Notes: generated by a model from the sequence alone, not told the origin. A stretch of 64,000 nucleotides of DNA from Pseudomonas sp. PIC25 (GCF_002286785.1 NZ_MUJY01000191.1:80688-144687); one strand, 5' to 3'; counted from the stretch's first letter, positions 8,131-17,918 are shown. Numbers and translations: made by a program.

Positions 8131-9933
8131 ATGACGGGCGCTGACGAGGCGCCGACGCCGGAGCAGTTGGAGCGGCTTCTGCTGGCCCAGCAGCGCCGGG
8201 GGCATGCCAGGCTGCGTTTCGTGCCGACGCTGGAACGGCTGTTCGTCGAACACCGGGTACGTCGACTGCGTCGTCGCCTGCCGCTGATCGCGGCGACCGC
8301 GGTGCTGTTCCAACTGATCTACACCTTTCTCGATTTCGCCCTGATGCCGCCAGCGGTTGCCGGCTCGGTGCTGCCGCTACGCCTGCTGGCGCTGGGTGGG
8401 CTTGCGGTCGGGTTCTTTTATTGCCGGCGCCCGCACGGTTCCCCCAGGGCGACGCACGCTGTCTATGCCACGGTGTACGCGCTGAACGGCGGTTGCGTTG
8501 CGCTGATCGTCCACTTCTGTTGGGCTCAGGGCGTGCCCATGCCGTACGAAGGGTTGTTCCTGATCCTGCTGTTCGGCTACGTGCTGCTCGGTTTGTCTTT
8601 CCGGGCGGCGTCCCTCTCGGGCTGGGGATTCTGCGGCCTGTTCCTGCTGCCCAGCCTGTGGTTTCCCGAAACCCGGGCGAGCCTGGCCTATCCAGGGTTG
8701 TTCCTGGTCTGTGCCAACCTGATCGGCAGCGTCGGTGCCTACCTGCAGGAGCATGGCCAGCGCAGCGCCTGGCTCAACCTGCGGCTACTGGACCTCGCCC
8801 GCTTGCGCGCCGAGGCGGACGATGCGCGCAAGCTGCGTCTGCTCGCCGCAGCCAGCCACGACCTGCGCCAGCCGCTCAATGCCATGGGGCTGTATGCCCA
8901 GCACTTGCTCGAGCAGACCCGCGAGCCGCTGACCCGGCAGGTCGGCGAGCGTCTGGTGACCTCGGTGGAGCAGCTCAGCCGCCTGCTGCAATCCTTGCTC
9001 GATTTCACCCGTCTGACGCTGCCGGGTGGGGTACAGGCGCGTCCGGAGAGCCTGCCGCTGCACCCTTTGCTGGCGCGGTTGGTGGACGAGGCGCAGGCCG
9101 AGATCGAGCAGAGCGATTGTCAGTTGCGCCTGGACTGCGGGGAGCTTTGGGTACGCAGCGATGCGCTGCTGCTGGAGCGCCTGCTGCGCAACCTGCTCAA
9201 CAATGCGCTACGCCATGCCGGGGCCCGGCACGTCTGGCTGCGGACCGAGGCGCAAGGCGACGAGGTGTTGCTGGAGGTGGGCGACGACGGGCGTGGCCTG
9301 GCTGCGGAGGAACAGGAGCTGATCTTCGAAGAGTTCCGTCAGTTGGACAATCCGGGACGCAACACCGAACGCGGGCTGGGGCTCGGCCTGGCCATCGTCC
9401 GGCAACTATCGGCGTTGCTTGAGCATCCGTTGCGCCTGGATTCCCGTCCGGGGGAGGGGGCCCGGTTCAGTCTGCGTCTGCCGGCGGTGGCGCCGGGCGC
9501 CGAGGTTTCGCGAAGCGCCGCACCAGTCAATGTGCTGGCTGGACGGATTCTGTTGCTGGAAGACGACCCAGCGGGACGCGAGGCGTTGCAAGGGCTGTTG
9601 CAACGTTGGGGATGCGAGGTGGAGGTTTGTGCCGATCTGCCGCAAGCCTTGGGCCGCCAGGCCGCTTTTCGGCCACAGGTGCTGATCAGCGATTACCGGT
9701 TGGCCGGGGAAGAGGATGGCCTCAAGGCCATCGAACGCTTGCGCGAAGCGGCCGGGCAGATGCTGCCGGCATTGCTGATCAGTGCGGATGTCAGTCCCGA
9801 ATTGCAGGAGCGCTGCATGCCGGCGCATGTCACCCTGCTGGCCAAGCCCTTGTTGCCGGCCCGCCTGCGCCGGGCACTGGCGTTGCTGCTGCCGGGGGCG
9901 GTCACAGCCAGCCGCGCTGCCGCGCCGCACTGA
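8131..9933 (+). CDS. Hybrid sensor histidine kinase with C-terminal receiver
   Basis: A 600-residue protein. Residues 50-205 hold about six hydrophobic segments forming a membrane sensor. A HisKA domain follows with the phospho-accepting His at about 243 (ASHDLRQPLN). Next comes an HATPase domain (N box LLNNALRHA, G1 GDDGRGL, G2 GLGLGLAI) and a receiver from about residue 500 (LLLEDD, phospho-acceptor in LISDYRL, Lys in AKPL). It starts 18 bases after the lif stop with a weak ribosome site. It may be transcribed with the lipase genes. Its 3' end overlaps the convergent LuxR-type regulator, which is the obvious partner. The ligand is unknown. Confidence 0.93.
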   Translation: MTGADEAPTPEQLERLLLAQQRRGHARLRFVPTLERLFVEHRVRRLRRRLPLIAATAVLFQLIYTFLDFALMPPAVAGSVLPLRLLALGGLAVGFFYCRRPHGSPRATHAVYATVYALNGGCVALIVHFCWAQGVPMPYEGLFLILLFGYVLLGLSFRAASLSGWGFCGLFLLPSLWFPETRASLAYPGLFLVCANLIGSVGAYLQEHGQRSAWLNLRLLDLARLRAEADDARKLRLLAAASHDLRQPLNAMGLYAQHLLEQTREPLTRQVGERLVTSVEQLSRLLQSLLDFTRLTLPGGVQARPESLPLHPLLARLVDEAQAEIEQSDCQLRLDCGELWVRSDALLLERLLRNLLNNALRHAGARHVWLRTEAQGDEVLLEVGDDGRGLAAEEQELIFEEFRQLDNPGRNTERGLGLGLAIVRQLSALLEHPLRLDSRPGEGARFSLRLPAVAPGAEVSRSAAPVNVLAGRILLLEDDPAGREALQGLLQRWGCEVEVCADLPQALGRQAAFRPQVLISDYRLAGEEDGLKAIERLREAAGQMLPALLISADVSPELQERCMPAHVTLLAKPLLPARLRRALALLLPGAVTASRAAAPH

Positions 9934-10519
9934 CGCAGGCGGTGCGGGTATGCACGTCGAGTTCCTGGAACAGGGCTTTCAGGTGTGTCTTGACGGTGTC
10001 TTCGGAGAGCCCCAGGCGACGGCTGATGGCCTTGTTCGGCAGGCCCTCGGCGAGCAGCAGGAGAATTTCCCGTTGCCGGGGCGTCAGATGCGGGCGCTCC
10101 GTCGTCTGTGGCATCGGTAGGACTTCGCCGAGCAGGACACGGGTCACCGCCTGGCGCAGGTCTTCGCTATCGGCGCTCTTCGGAATGAACCCCAGTGCGC
10201 CGGCCGCCAATGCCGCCTGGGCGTCCTGGTTGGAATCGCTGCCACTGAGAATCGCCACTGGCGTCGGTAGTCCCTGGCGCTGCCAGCGTTGCAGCAGTTC
10301 CAGGCCAGGCACGTCGGGCAGGCGCAGGTCGAGGAGGATCAGGTCGAAGCTGCCGTGTTGCAGGCACTGCTCGGCTTCGGCAGCGGTCTGCGCGGTCTGG
10401 ATGCGCAGGTCCGGACAGAGCGGGCCGAGCGCCAGGGCCAGGCCGTCGAGGAATATCCGGTGGTCATCCACCAGAAGCAGTGAAAGTCGCTCGGGAAGAG
10501 CGGTGCATAGCGCGGTCAT
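9902..10519 (-). CDS. NarL/FixJ-family response regulator
   Basis: A 205-residue regulator with an N-terminal receiver (acidic pair DD in LLVDDHR, phospho-acceptor Asp in LLDLRLPD, Lys in FIPKSAD) and a C-terminal LuxR-type HTH (LTPRQREILLLLAEGLPNKA followed by SEDTVKTHLKALF). It is convergent with the hybrid kinase and their coding ends overlap by 32 bases. It lies 67 bases downstream of the FadL-type gene on the same strand. It is probably the output regulator of that kinase; targets may include the lipase genes or the porin, but no operator was identified. Confidence 0.93.
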   Translation of the reverse strand: MTALCTALPERLSLLLVDDHRIFLDGLALALGPLCPDLRIQTAQTAAEAEQCLQHGSFDLILLDLRLPDVPGLELLQRWQRQGLPTPVAILSGSDSNQDAQAALAAGALGFIPKSADSEDLRQAVTRVLLGEVLPMPQTTERPHLTPRQREILLLLAEGLPNKAISRRLGLSEDTVKTHLKALFQELDVHTRTACVSAARQRGWL

Positions 10520-10586
10520 GGGCGTCTCACGCGGCGTTTTTGTTGTGATTATCGCCGCGCGAGTCTAGCGCATTCGGAATGCAGTG

Positions 10587-11876
10587 TTAGAAGCGGTAGG
10601 TCACTTGCGTACCAATACCATGAGCGCTGTTGCGGTATTCGGCGCTGTAACCCGGCTGGAGCGTGAACGGGCCGATCTGGCCGGAGCTTTCCTGGTTGAC
10701 CGACGCCTTGCTCTCGCGCAGGTAGGAGTAGGCCACGTCGATGGTTAGATCGTCGCTCGGCGACCAGCCCGCACCCAGGGAGAACACCTTGCGGTTGCCC
10801 ACCGGGATGCGCACGGTGCGGTCAGCGTTGCTGGTGGGGGAAGCGTCCAGGGCGAAACCGGTGCGCAGGACCCACTGGCGGTTGAGCTGGTAGGCCGCAC
10901 CGATCGCATAGGACCAGGTATCTTCCCAGTGCATTTCTTCGGTCAGGGTGCTGAACTGGCCGGAAACCAGGGCCGGGATGCCCTCGTTCTCCACCACGAT
11001 CTTGTCCAGGCGGCTCCAGCGGGTCCAGGTGGCACCGCCGTAAAGGGTCCAGCGGTCGTCCAGCTTGTAGGTGATGGAGGTATCGACCGACTCCGGCGTG
11101 GTGAAGTCCAGTTTGGCGTCGTAGCTGCCGTCGAGGCCGAGGAGTGCGGGAGAGTTGCTGACCTTGGTGCGGCCTTCCAGGGTGTAGTCGACCTTGGAAT
11201 GGTAGGTCAGGCCCCAGGTGGTGCGGTCGTTGATGTCGACCAGCACGCCGATGTTGTAGCCGAGCGCGGTGTCGTCGCCCTTGATGTTCAGCTTGGTGTC
11301 GCCGTTGCCGCCGTTCAGGGCGTTGGTGGCGAGCATGTTGGTGAGCTTGCCGTCGATCCTGTTGATCGTCGGGCCGAAACCGACCGATACGCGGTCGTTG
11401 ATCTGGTAGCTCAGGGTTGGTTGCAGCGTGACCACCTGCACCTTGCTGTAGAGCCCCTTGTAGCGCCCCTGGAAGCTCTTTTCGTAATCGCTGATGAGGG
11501 CGAAAGGCGCGTACACGCCGATACCGAAGTGCCAGTCGTCGTTCAGCGGGGTGGCGAAATAGCCGAACGGCACGCTGGCGAAGGGCACCATGTCACCGTC
11601 GTTGGTGCCGCTGGCGCTGCTGGACGCATCGTCGATCTCGACCTTGGCCTTGATCGCCGCCAGGCCGCCGCTAACCTCGCTGCGCTTGAGCTTGGACAGG
11701 CCTGCCGGGTTGCCATAGAGGGTGCTGGCGTCCTGCGCGGAAGAGGAGCGCCCGGCAAACGCGGTGCCCATGCCGCTGACGCTTTGCTCGTTGATTGCGA
11801 TGCCGTTGGCCAGGGTCTGTGTGGAAAGGGCAGTAAGGGCCAGGGCGATGGAGGTCTTGAGACAGACTTTTCTCAT
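10587..11876 (-). CDS. FadL-type outer-membrane transporter
   Basis: A 429-residue beta-barrel of the OMPP1/FadL/TodX family, which moves hydrophobic compounds across the outer membrane. It has a signal peptide (MRKVCLKTSIALALTALSTQTLA) and then the N-terminal FadL signature NGIAINEQSVSGMGTAFAGRSS with the NPAGL motif. Alternating beta-strand patterns follow and the protein ends with an aromatic residue (TYRF). The ATG at 11876 gives the best signal peptide; a GTG seven codons upstream is possible. From memory it matches the P. aeruginosa PA1288 (ExFadLO) position. The location beside lipase genes suggests handling of fatty acids or oxylipins. Confidence 0.92.
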   Translation of the reverse strand: MRKVCLKTSIALALTALSTQTLANGIAINEQSVSGMGTAFAGRSSSAQDASTLYGNPAGLSKLKRSEVSGGLAAIKAKVEIDDASSSASGTNDGDMVPFASVPFGYFATPLNDDWHFGIGVYAPFALISDYEKSFQGRYKGLYSKVQVVTLQPTLSYQINDRVSVGFGPTINRIDGKLTNMLATNALNGGNGDTKLNIKGDDTALGYNIGVLVDINDRTTWGLTYHSKVDYTLEGRTKVSNSPALLGLDGSYDAKLDFTTPESVDTSITYKLDDRWTLYGGATWTRWSRLDKIVVENEGIPALVSGQFSTLTEEMHWEDTWSYAIGAAYQLNRQWVLRTGFALDASPTSNADRTVRIPVGNRKVFSLGAGWSPSDDLTIDVAYSYLRESKASVNQESSGQIGPFTLQPGYSAEYRNSAHGIGTQVTYRF

Positions 11877-12035
11877 TGTTGGGGTAACTCCGTGCACGTG
11901 GGGCGGGGGGACGGCACGCTACCCGATTTGACCAACATTGCCAAGCTGGAGGCCGCGGAATAGAGCGGTTTGTAGGACAATCCGACACTCTGGCGAGAGG
12001 TCATTTCCTGATCGTTTGGATGGTTTTTAAGGCGG

Positions 12036-12515
12036 TCAGGCGACCTGACTGAGCGCACCTATCCAGCGGGTCCATGCCGCGATGAAATCGCCGGATTTGC
12101 CTTGCGGTTGGAACACCTGGCGCCAGATGTTCGCCAAGCCGGACAGGTCGTCGGCGGCAGGGAGGCTGCTGATTTCCGCCTCCACCAGCAGCCAGGCGAT
12201 GGCGGTGGCGTAGCGCAGGTTCACGGTGAGTTCCAGATGAGGGGCAGCGAGAAAGGCATGCTGGCTGGCCAAGCCGCGCACCAGGCTGGCGAGGTCCGGG
12301 TCCTTGGCCAGGTACAGGTCCCAGAGCCGCTGGTGGCGGGCCTCGTCGATGCGGTAGAGGCCATGGCCCTGGCGATCGTCGAGGGCTGCGCCGAGCGCGG
12401 ATTGGCTGGCGGCCACTCCCAGCAGCAGGGCTTCGGCGGAGACGGATGGGCGCCCCAGGTAGAGCAGGGTAGGGCGGATAACGTGCTTGCACAGTTCGCT
12501 TGCGGCAATACCCAT
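12036..12515 (-). CDS. Conserved hypothetical protein, 159 aa
   Basis: No signal peptide or membrane helix is visible. The central motif GHGLYRIDEARHQRLWDLYLA, followed by LTVNLRYATAIAWLLVE, resembles a small phage-associated family with a G-L-[YF]-Q-[IM]-E-x-x-T-H pattern that looks lysozyme-like. That similarity is from memory and weak. The start at 12515 is an ATG with GAGGGCTGTC upstream. It is monocistronic between the porin and the sulfurtransferase. Function is unknown. Confidence 0.6.
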   Translation of the reverse strand: MGIAASELCKHVIRPTLLYLGRPSVSAEALLLGVAASQSALGAALDDRQGHGLYRIDEARHQRLWDLYLAKDPDLASLVRGLASQHAFLAAPHLELTVNLRYATAIAWLLVEAEISSLPAADDLSGLANIWRQVFQPQGKSGDFIAAWTRWIGALSQVA

Positions 12516-12768
12516 GACAGCCCTCGCGACATCGATGGCCGGCGGGGGCCTGGGCGCTTGGCAGCTTCTCGTTCTGTGAGGGCCCCGCCGGGAGCGAACT
12601 TAGCCGCTCGATTTGAAGTGTAGTGCGATAAGTTGGCTGTAAAGGGCTGTTTTTAAATCATTTCCACACATTGGTTATGAGCCATATGCCGTTCGGTAGT
12701 AAGCCGTGGCAGACAGGGCGCCGGGCAACGGAGCGCCATAGGGCTCGCATCCGGGTGTGCGGAATGAC

Positions 12769-13623
12769 TCAGTTGCCGGTCGCCACCGGGCGCCCAGGAT
12801 CGGTGATCCATTCGCTCCAGGACCCGGCGTAGAGCGGTGCGAGGGGATAGCCGGCGAGGCAGAGGGCGAACAGGTTGTGGCAGGCGGTGACGCCGGAGCC
12901 GCAGTAGGCCACCAGCCGTTCCGGGGAGCGGCCCTCGAGCAATGCCGCGAAGCGCTGGCGCAACTGGTCGGCCGGCAGGAAGCGGCCATCGCTGCCCAGG
13001 TTGTCGGTGAATGCTGCGCAGCGCGCGCCGGGAATATGGCCGGCTACCGGGTCGATCGGCTCCACCTCGCCGCGGAAACGGGGCAGGGCACGGGCGTCCA
13101 GCAGGGCCAGTTGCGGGTCGTCCAGGCGCTGCCGAAGGGTTGTGGCATCCACCACCAGGGCCGGGTCGGGCTGTCCTTCGAAATGCCCCTGGCGTACGGC
13201 TGGCGTCTCGGTGGTGAGGGGAAGGTCGGCCTCGCGCCAGGCTTTGAGCCCGCCATCGAGCAAGAAGACGCCGTCGCGCTTGCCGAGCCAGGCCAGCAGC
13301 CACCAGGCCCGCGCGGCAAAGGCGCCGGGGCCGTCGTCATAGAGCACCACTTGGCTGTCGCTATCCAGGCCGCAATCGCGGAGGCGTTGCAGCAGTTGTG
13401 CGGGGGCGGGCAGCGGGTGGCGTCCGGTCACACCTTTTTCCACCGGGCCGGACAGGTCCCGCTCCAGATCGACGAACTGGGCGCCGGGAAGATGCCCTTC
13501 GGCATAGCTGCGCTGGCCGTAGGACGGATCTTCCAGGGCGAAGCGGCAATCCAGAATCACCAGGCCGGGTTGGTCGAGGCGGTCGGCCAGTTGCTGCGGG
13601 CTGAGCAGTTGTGCGAGGGGCAT
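12769..13623 (-). CDS. sseA: 3-mercaptopyruvate/thiosulfate sulfurtransferase
   Basis: A 284-residue cytosolic tandem-rhodanese enzyme that moves sulfane sulfur from 3-mercaptopyruvate (or thiosulfate) to thiophilic acceptors. The inactive N-terminal rhodanese domain contains LILDCRF-like and YDDGPGAFAARAWW segments. The C-terminal domain carries the active loop CGSGVTA with its catalytic Cys near residue 240, the CG[ST]GVT pattern typical of mercaptopyruvate sulfurtransferases. SWSEW near the end is another family mark. It is monocistronic. Confidence 0.93.
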   Translation of the reverse strand: MPLAQLLSPQQLADRLDQPGLVILDCRFALEDPSYGQRSYAEGHLPGAQFVDLERDLSGPVEKGVTGRHPLPAPAQLLQRLRDCGLDSDSQVVLYDDGPGAFAARAWWLLAWLGKRDGVFLLDGGLKAWREADLPLTTETPAVRQGHFEGQPDPALVVDATTLRQRLDDPQLALLDARALPRFRGEVEPIDPVAGHIPGARCAAFTDNLGSDGRFLPADQLRQRFAALLEGRSPERLVAYCGSGVTACHNLFALCLAGYPLAPLYAGSWSEWITDPGRPVATGN

Positions 13624-13663
13624 GCGGACTCTCCTGTCGTCGGTCGGGCAGTGGACAGCATAG

Positions 13664-13688
13664 CGACGCCGGCAGTGGGCCGGCGTCG
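13664..13688 (-). terminator. Strong hairpin between the SMP-30-like gene and sseA
   Basis: Perfect 10-base stem CGACGCCGGC / GCCGGCGTCG with a five-base loop, directly behind the stop of the SMP-30-like gene (read on the minus strand). There is no clear T run, so it may act as an mRNA 3' end or as a weak terminator. Confidence 0.5.
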
Positions 13689-13693
13689 GCGAA

Positions 13694-14755
13694 TCAATGG
13701 ATCTTCAGCTTACCGATACGGTCGTTTTCCAGGCTGCCGAGATAGAGGTAGTCGCCCACCGGCTTGGCCGAGGTGATCAGGCGCAGATGGCTGCCGCTGG
13801 TGTCGTGCAGGCTGCGGACGATCTTGCCGTTCTCGTCGAGGGCGATGACCAGTCCGTAGGCTACGGCTTTCGGCCAGAGCGCGCGCGGCAGCTTGGCCAG
13901 TTGTGCTTTCAGCCAGGGGTTGCGGTGAAGGAAGTCCGCGTCGCTCTTGCGAGGGCTGGGCAGTGCCACCCAGAAAGTACCGGCGCGATCGCCCTGGAGG
14001 TTGTCCGGCAGGCCCGGCAGGTTGTCGATGAATACATCGTGCTGGCCTGCTTTATCGCCTTTCAGCCAGTAGCGGGTGATGCGGTAGCGGTAGGTTTCGT
14101 TGACCAGCACGAAGTCTTCGTTAGCCGAGAGCGCGACGCCGTTGGCGAAGTACAGGCCGTCGAGCAGGACCTCGGTGGCGCCGCTGGCAGGGTCATGGCG
14201 CAGCAGGCGCCCGTGGGGGCGGGCTTCGAGCAAGTCCAGCAGGTAATCGGGTTGTTCGAATTTCGAAGAAGCGTCGGTGAAGTAGATGCGCCCGTCGCTG
14301 GCGATATCGAGATCGTCAGTGAAGCGGAAGGGGACGCCGCCGGCTTCGGTGGCGAGCACCTTGATCTGTCCTTGCGGGTCGATGCTGAGCAGGCCCTTGT
14401 AGGCATCGGCCAGGATCAGGTTGCCGGCGCCGTCGAAGTCCATGCCCAGCGGGCGGCCGCCGGTTTCGACGAAGGTCTCCACCGTGCCGTCGGTGCCGAT
14501 GCGCACCACCCGGCCATCGTGCAGACCGGCGTAGACCCGGCCTTCGGCATCCACGGCGGTGTCTTCGGGGCCGTGGATCTGCCCCTGGCCGAGCAGTTCG
14601 GCCTTCATCAGGGTGTCGTTGGGCTCCAGGACGCCAGTCATGGCAGGCGCCGTGGGTGCCTCCCAGGCCAATGGGTCGATGGGACTGGGGGTGATGGCAA
14701 GATAGAGCGCGGCGGCGGCGATCAACACGGCGACGAGGCCCAGGAGCTTCTTCAT
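13694..14755 (-). CDS. SMP-30/gluconolactonase/strictosidine-synthase-like protein
   Basis: A 353-residue six-bladed propeller protein with an N-terminal membrane anchor or uncleaved signal (MKKLLGLVAVLIAAAALYLAI). Blade motifs visible are GPEDTAVDAEGRVYAG, GRPLGMDFDGAGNLILAD, FTDDLDIASDGRIYFTDASS, PHGRLLRHDP and ANGVALSANEDFVLVNET, the usual strictosidine-synthase/SMP-30 pattern. It probably sits in the periplasm as a lactonase or hydrolase, but the substrate cannot be named. From memory this gene neighbours sseA and rnd in P. aeruginosa as well. Confidence 0.87.
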   Translation of the reverse strand: MKKLLGLVAVLIAAAALYLAITPSPIDPLAWEAPTAPAMTGVLEPNDTLMKAELLGQGQIHGPEDTAVDAEGRVYAGLHDGRVVRIGTDGTVETFVETGGRPLGMDFDGAGNLILADAYKGLLSIDPQGQIKVLATEAGGVPFRFTDDLDIASDGRIYFTDASSKFEQPDYLLDLLEARPHGRLLRHDPASGATEVLLDGLYFANGVALSANEDFVLVNETYRYRITRYWLKGDKAGQHDVFIDNLPGLPDNLQGDRAGTFWVALPSPRKSDADFLHRNPWLKAQLAKLPRALWPKAVAYGLVIALDENGKIVRSLHDTSGSHLRLITSAKPVGDYLYLGSLENDRIGKLKIH

Positions 14756-14878
14756 GGCATTCCCTTAGCGTGAGAAAAAACGCCGCAGCATAGGGGGGCG
14801 GCGGGCCCCTCGGCAAGCCACGAATACCCGCCGACCATCCGGGTCGATATACTGGCCACTATTGTTAAGGAGTGCCGT

Positions 14879-16006
14879 GTGGCTATCGATATTCATTGGA
14901 TCCGTGACGACGCCAGTCTGGCGCAGCGGTGCGCCGAGTGGCGGCGCCTGTCTTTTGTGGCCCTCGATACGGAATTCATGCGGGTCGATACCTTCTATCC
15001 CATGGCCGGCCTGGTGCAGGTCGGCGACGGCGACAGCGCCTATCTCATCGACCCGCTACTGATCCGCGACTGGAGCCCGTTCGCCGCCCTGCTGGAAGAC
15101 CCGGCGGTGGTAAAGGTGCTGCATGCCTGCAGCGAAGACTTGGAAGTACTGCTGCGTCTGACCGGCAGCCTGCCGACACCGCTGTTCGATACCCAACTGG
15201 CCGCCGCCTACCTCAACCTGGGTTTTTCCATGGGCTATTCGCGGCTGGTCCAGGCCGTGCTGCAGATCGACTTGCCCAAGGACGAAACCCGTTCCGACTG
15301 GCTGCAGCGTCCGCTGACGGAGATGCAGGAACGCTACGCGGCCGAGGACGCCAAGCACCTGGCCGAACTCTACGAAGCGCTGAATCCCCGCTTGTCCGAC
15401 GGGAAGCGCGCCTGGCTGCTGGAGGACGGTGCCGAACTGGTGGCCGGACTTCGCCGAGAGGTCGACCCGGACGAGCTGTACCGCGAAGGCAAGCTGGCCT
15501 GGAAGCTCTCCCGGGCCCAGCTCGGCGTGCTGCGCGACCTCTATGCCTGGCGTGAGCGGGAGGCGCGCCGGCGCAATCTGCCGCGCAACCGCATCCTGCG
15601 GGAGCATACCCTGTGGCCGCTGGCCCGCTTCCAGCCGAGCGATCTGGTAGCGCTGGCGCGTATCGAGGACATGCATCCGCGTACCGTGCGCCAGGACGGA
15701 GAGACCCTGCTGAAACTGATCAAGAGTGCCGCGGCACAGCCGCCGGAGGCCTGGCCCGAGACGCTTCCCGAACCCCTGCCATTGGAGGCTGCGGCGTTGA
15801 TGAAGCGGCTGCGCGCCGTCGGCCAGCGCGAGGCGGAGCGCCTGCAGATAGCGCCGGAACTGATGCTGCGCAAGAAAGTACTCGAGGCCCTGCTGAAGAG
15901 CGGCTACCCCAATGGTCCCTACCATCTGCCCGAATCGCTGCGCGGCTGGCGTCGCGAGCTGATGGGACAACAGCTGCTCGACACCCTGACCGGAGATCAG
16001 CCATGA
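14879..16006 (+). CDS. rnd: Ribonuclease D
   Basis: A 375-residue 3'-5' exoribonuclease that trims tRNA and other stable RNA ends. DEDDy active-site motifs are visible: LDTEFMR (Exo I), the Asp in [11 protein letters not shown] (Exo II), and YAAEDAKHL (Exo III). The HRDC domain follows from about residue 205. The start is a GTG at 14879 (protein MAIDIHW), with AAGGAG upstream. The stop overlaps the ycgL start, so the two are coupled. Confidence 0.96.
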   Translation: MAIDIHWIRDDASLAQRCAEWRRLSFVALDTEFMRVDTFYPMAGLVQVGDGDSAYLIDPLLIRDWSPFAALLEDPAVVKVLHACSEDLEVLLRLTGSLPTPLFDTQLAAAYLNLGFSMGYSRLVQAVLQIDLPKDETRSDWLQRPLTEMQERYAAEDAKHLAELYEALNPRLSDGKRAWLLEDGAELVAGLRREVDPDELYREGKLAWKLSRAQLGVLRDLYAWREREARRRNLPRNRILREHTLWPLARFQPSDLVALARIEDMHPRTVRQDGETLLKLIKSAAAQPPEAWPETLPEPLPLEAAALMKRLRAVGQREAERLQIAPELMLRKKVLEALLKSGYPNGPYHLPESLRGWRRELMGQQLLDTLTGDQP

Positions 16007-16296
16007 AACGTATCTGCTCGATCTACAAGAGCCCGCGCAAGAACGAGATGTACCTCTATGTCGACAAGCGCGAAGCGCTGAGTCGCGTGCCCGAAGGGCT
16101 GCTGACGGCGTTCGGTCCGCCGCAGCACGCCTTCGACCTGCTGCTGACGCCGGAGCGCAAGCTGGCGCGGGAGGATATCGACAAGGTCCTGGCGAATATC
16201 GAGAACCAGGGTTATCACCTGCAGATGCCGCCGGCGGAAGAGGAATACATCGAGCACCTGCCGGAAGAGCTGCTGCGCATGAACGATCCGGTCTGA
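16003..16296 (+). CDS. YcgL domain protein
   Basis: A 97-residue YcgL-family protein (DUF709) with the conserved start [18 protein letters not shown] and the motif PHAF-like [15 protein letters not shown], plus the C-terminal acidic [13 protein letters not shown]. The biochemical role is unknown; its constant position behind rnd in Pseudomonas and other gammaproteobacteria hints at RNA metabolism. It overlaps rnd by four bases (ATGA), so it is cotranscribed. Confidence 0.94.
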   Translation: MKRICSIYKSPRKNEMYLYVDKREALSRVPEGLLTAFGPPQHAFDLLLTPERKLAREDIDKVLANIENQGYHLQMPPAEEEYIEHLPEELLRMNDPV

Positions 16297-16329
16297 GCCG
16301 CCTTCTCCTTGTCTCTGTCGGATCTCGCC

Positions 16330-17262
16330 ATGTCCATTCTGATCGCCGAACACCAGCACTCCCTTTACCGCGATTTACTGGCGGCTGCCGCGCCTGATCT
16401 GGTGCTTCGCAGCAGTGCCGATCCCGAGGAGTTGGCCCGGCTGGCCGGGGACTGTCCGATCTGGCTGGGCTGTCCAGACCTGCTGCTGCCCCTGCTGCGG
16501 CAAGGGCTGAAGCCGGCTTGGCTGCAGTCCACCTGGGCCGGGATCACGCCGATGCTGGCGCCCGAGTTGCCGCGGGACTATCGCTTGAGCCGGGCGGTGG
16601 GAATCTTCGGCCAGGTGATGGCGGAGTATGTCCTGACCTACATCCTGGCCCATGAGCGGCAGTTGCTGGCTCGTCTGGCCAGCCAGGTCGAGCGGCGCTG
16701 GGACAATCGCCTGCCGCACAGCCTGGCCGGGCGCCGGGTCCTGATCGTCGGCAGCGGCGACATCGGCCAGAGTGTCGCGGGCTTCCTCCAGCCTTTCGGC
16801 GTCGAATTGCACGGCATCGCCCGTGAGCCACGTCCGATCGAGCCGTTTCGGGTGGTTGCCGGATTGCCGGAGCTGGCCGAGCAGGCGGCACAGGCGGACT
16901 ACCTGATCAACCTGCTGCCGGACACCCCGGCGACTCGCGACCTGTACGACGCCGCGCTGTTCGCCCAATTGAAGCCCAGCGCCTTGTTCATCAACGCCGG
17001 GCGAGGGGTGGCGGTGGTCGATGCCGATCTGGTCGCCGCGCTGGAGGAAGAGCGGCTCGCGGGCGCTGTGATCGATGTCTGTCGCGAAGAGCCGTTGCCG
17101 GCGGAGCACCCGTTCTGGAACGCGCCGCGCCTGCTGCTCACCGGTCACAGCTCGGCGCCGACCCTGCCGGGGCCCATGGCGGAGCTGTTCCTCGACAACC
17201 TTCGGCGTTACCGCCGCGACGAGCCCTTGCGTGGGCTGGTGGATTTCCGGCGCGGCTATTGA
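16330..17262 (+). CDS. D-2-hydroxyacid dehydrogenase
   Basis: A 310-residue NAD(P)-dependent dehydrogenase of the D-isomer-specific family. The Rossmann motif GSGDIGQSVAGF lies at about residue 137. Catalytic segments follow: INAGRGVAVVD carrying the Arg, DVCREEPLP carrying the Glu, and the final His in LTGHSSAP. It resembles the GhrA/YcdW-like group that reduces glyoxylate or hydroxypyruvate. The start ATG at 16330 was chosen over an in-frame codon 21 bases upstream because homology begins at MSILIAEH. It follows ycgL by 33 bases. Confidence 0.9.
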   Translation: MSILIAEHQHSLYRDLLAAAAPDLVLRSSADPEELARLAGDCPIWLGCPDLLLPLLRQGLKPAWLQSTWAGITPMLAPELPRDYRLSRAVGIFGQVMAEYVLTYILAHERQLLARLASQVERRWDNRLPHSLAGRRVLIVGSGDIGQSVAGFLQPFGVELHGIAREPRPIEPFRVVAGLPELAEQAAQADYLINLLPDTPATRDLYDAALFAQLKPSALFINAGRGVAVVDADLVAALEEERLAGAVIDVCREEPLPAEHPFWNAPRLLLTGHSSAPTLPGPMAELFLDNLRRYRRDEPLRGLVDFRRGY

Positions 17263-17373
17263 GATACGGGTCATTGGCTCGTCAACCGCAAGGTCCATTT
17301 GTCGTGCCCATCCTTGGCGTCGGCCGGGCTGGCCGTTAGACTGCGCGCCTTCCGCCCCGCCGTCCGATGTGCC

Positions 17374-17823
17374 ATGGCCGCCAAAGTCGAACCCTTCTGG
17401 AAACGCAAGACCCTCGTCCAGCTCGATCAGGATGAGTGGGAATCGCTGTGCGACGGCTGCGGTCTGTGCTGCCTGCAGAAGCTCGAGGATGAGGACGACG
17501 GCAGCGTCTACTACACGCGCATCGCCTGTAAGCTGCTCGACCTCAAGACTTGCCGCTGCACCGATTACCCGAACCGTCGGCAGAGCGTGCCCGACTGCAT
17601 CCAGCTAACTCCGGCCCAGGCCGACCAGTTCCAGTGGTTGCCACCTACCTGCGGTTATCGCCTGGTGGCCGAAGGCAAGGACCTGCTGCCCTGGCACCCG
17701 CTCGTCTGCGGCGACCCCGAGGCGGTACACAAGGCCGGTATTTCCCAGTCCGGCAAGATGCTCAGCGAAACCAGCGTCTCCGAGGATGACTGGGAAGAGC
17801 ATCTGATCTTCCGCGCCGGCTGA
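17374..17823 (+). CDS. YcgN family cysteine-cluster protein (UPF0260)
   Basis: A 149-residue protein with the [11 protein letters not shown] cluster near residue 28 and further conserved Cys in [13 protein letters not shown] and PPTCGYR. This is the pattern of the zinc/iron-binding CxxxCxxC superfamily to which YcgN belongs. FWKRKTL near the N-terminus is a family mark and supports the ATG at 17374. It probably binds a metal or Fe-S cluster. The molecular role is unknown. Confidence 0.93.
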   Translation: MAAKVEPFWKRKTLVQLDQDEWESLCDGCGLCCLQKLEDEDDGSVYYTRIACKLLDLKTCRCTDYPNRRQSVPDCIQLTPAQADQFQWLPPTCGYRLVAEGKDLLPWHPLVCGDPEAVHKAGISQSGKMLSETSVSEDDWEEHLIFRAG

Positions 17824-17918
17824 GCCAAGCGGTCGAGCCGGTTCGATTCCGACCGAGCCGTTCTGTATCCTGCCTTGTCTATGGATTGATCCTCCTCGTT
17901 ATCAAGGAAACCGCCTCC

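Noticed and set aside
6007..8313. 768-codon open frame on the minus strand across the lipase and foldase genes
   Set aside because: Antisense shadow; no family motif and no ribosome site, while both plus-strand genes are intact.
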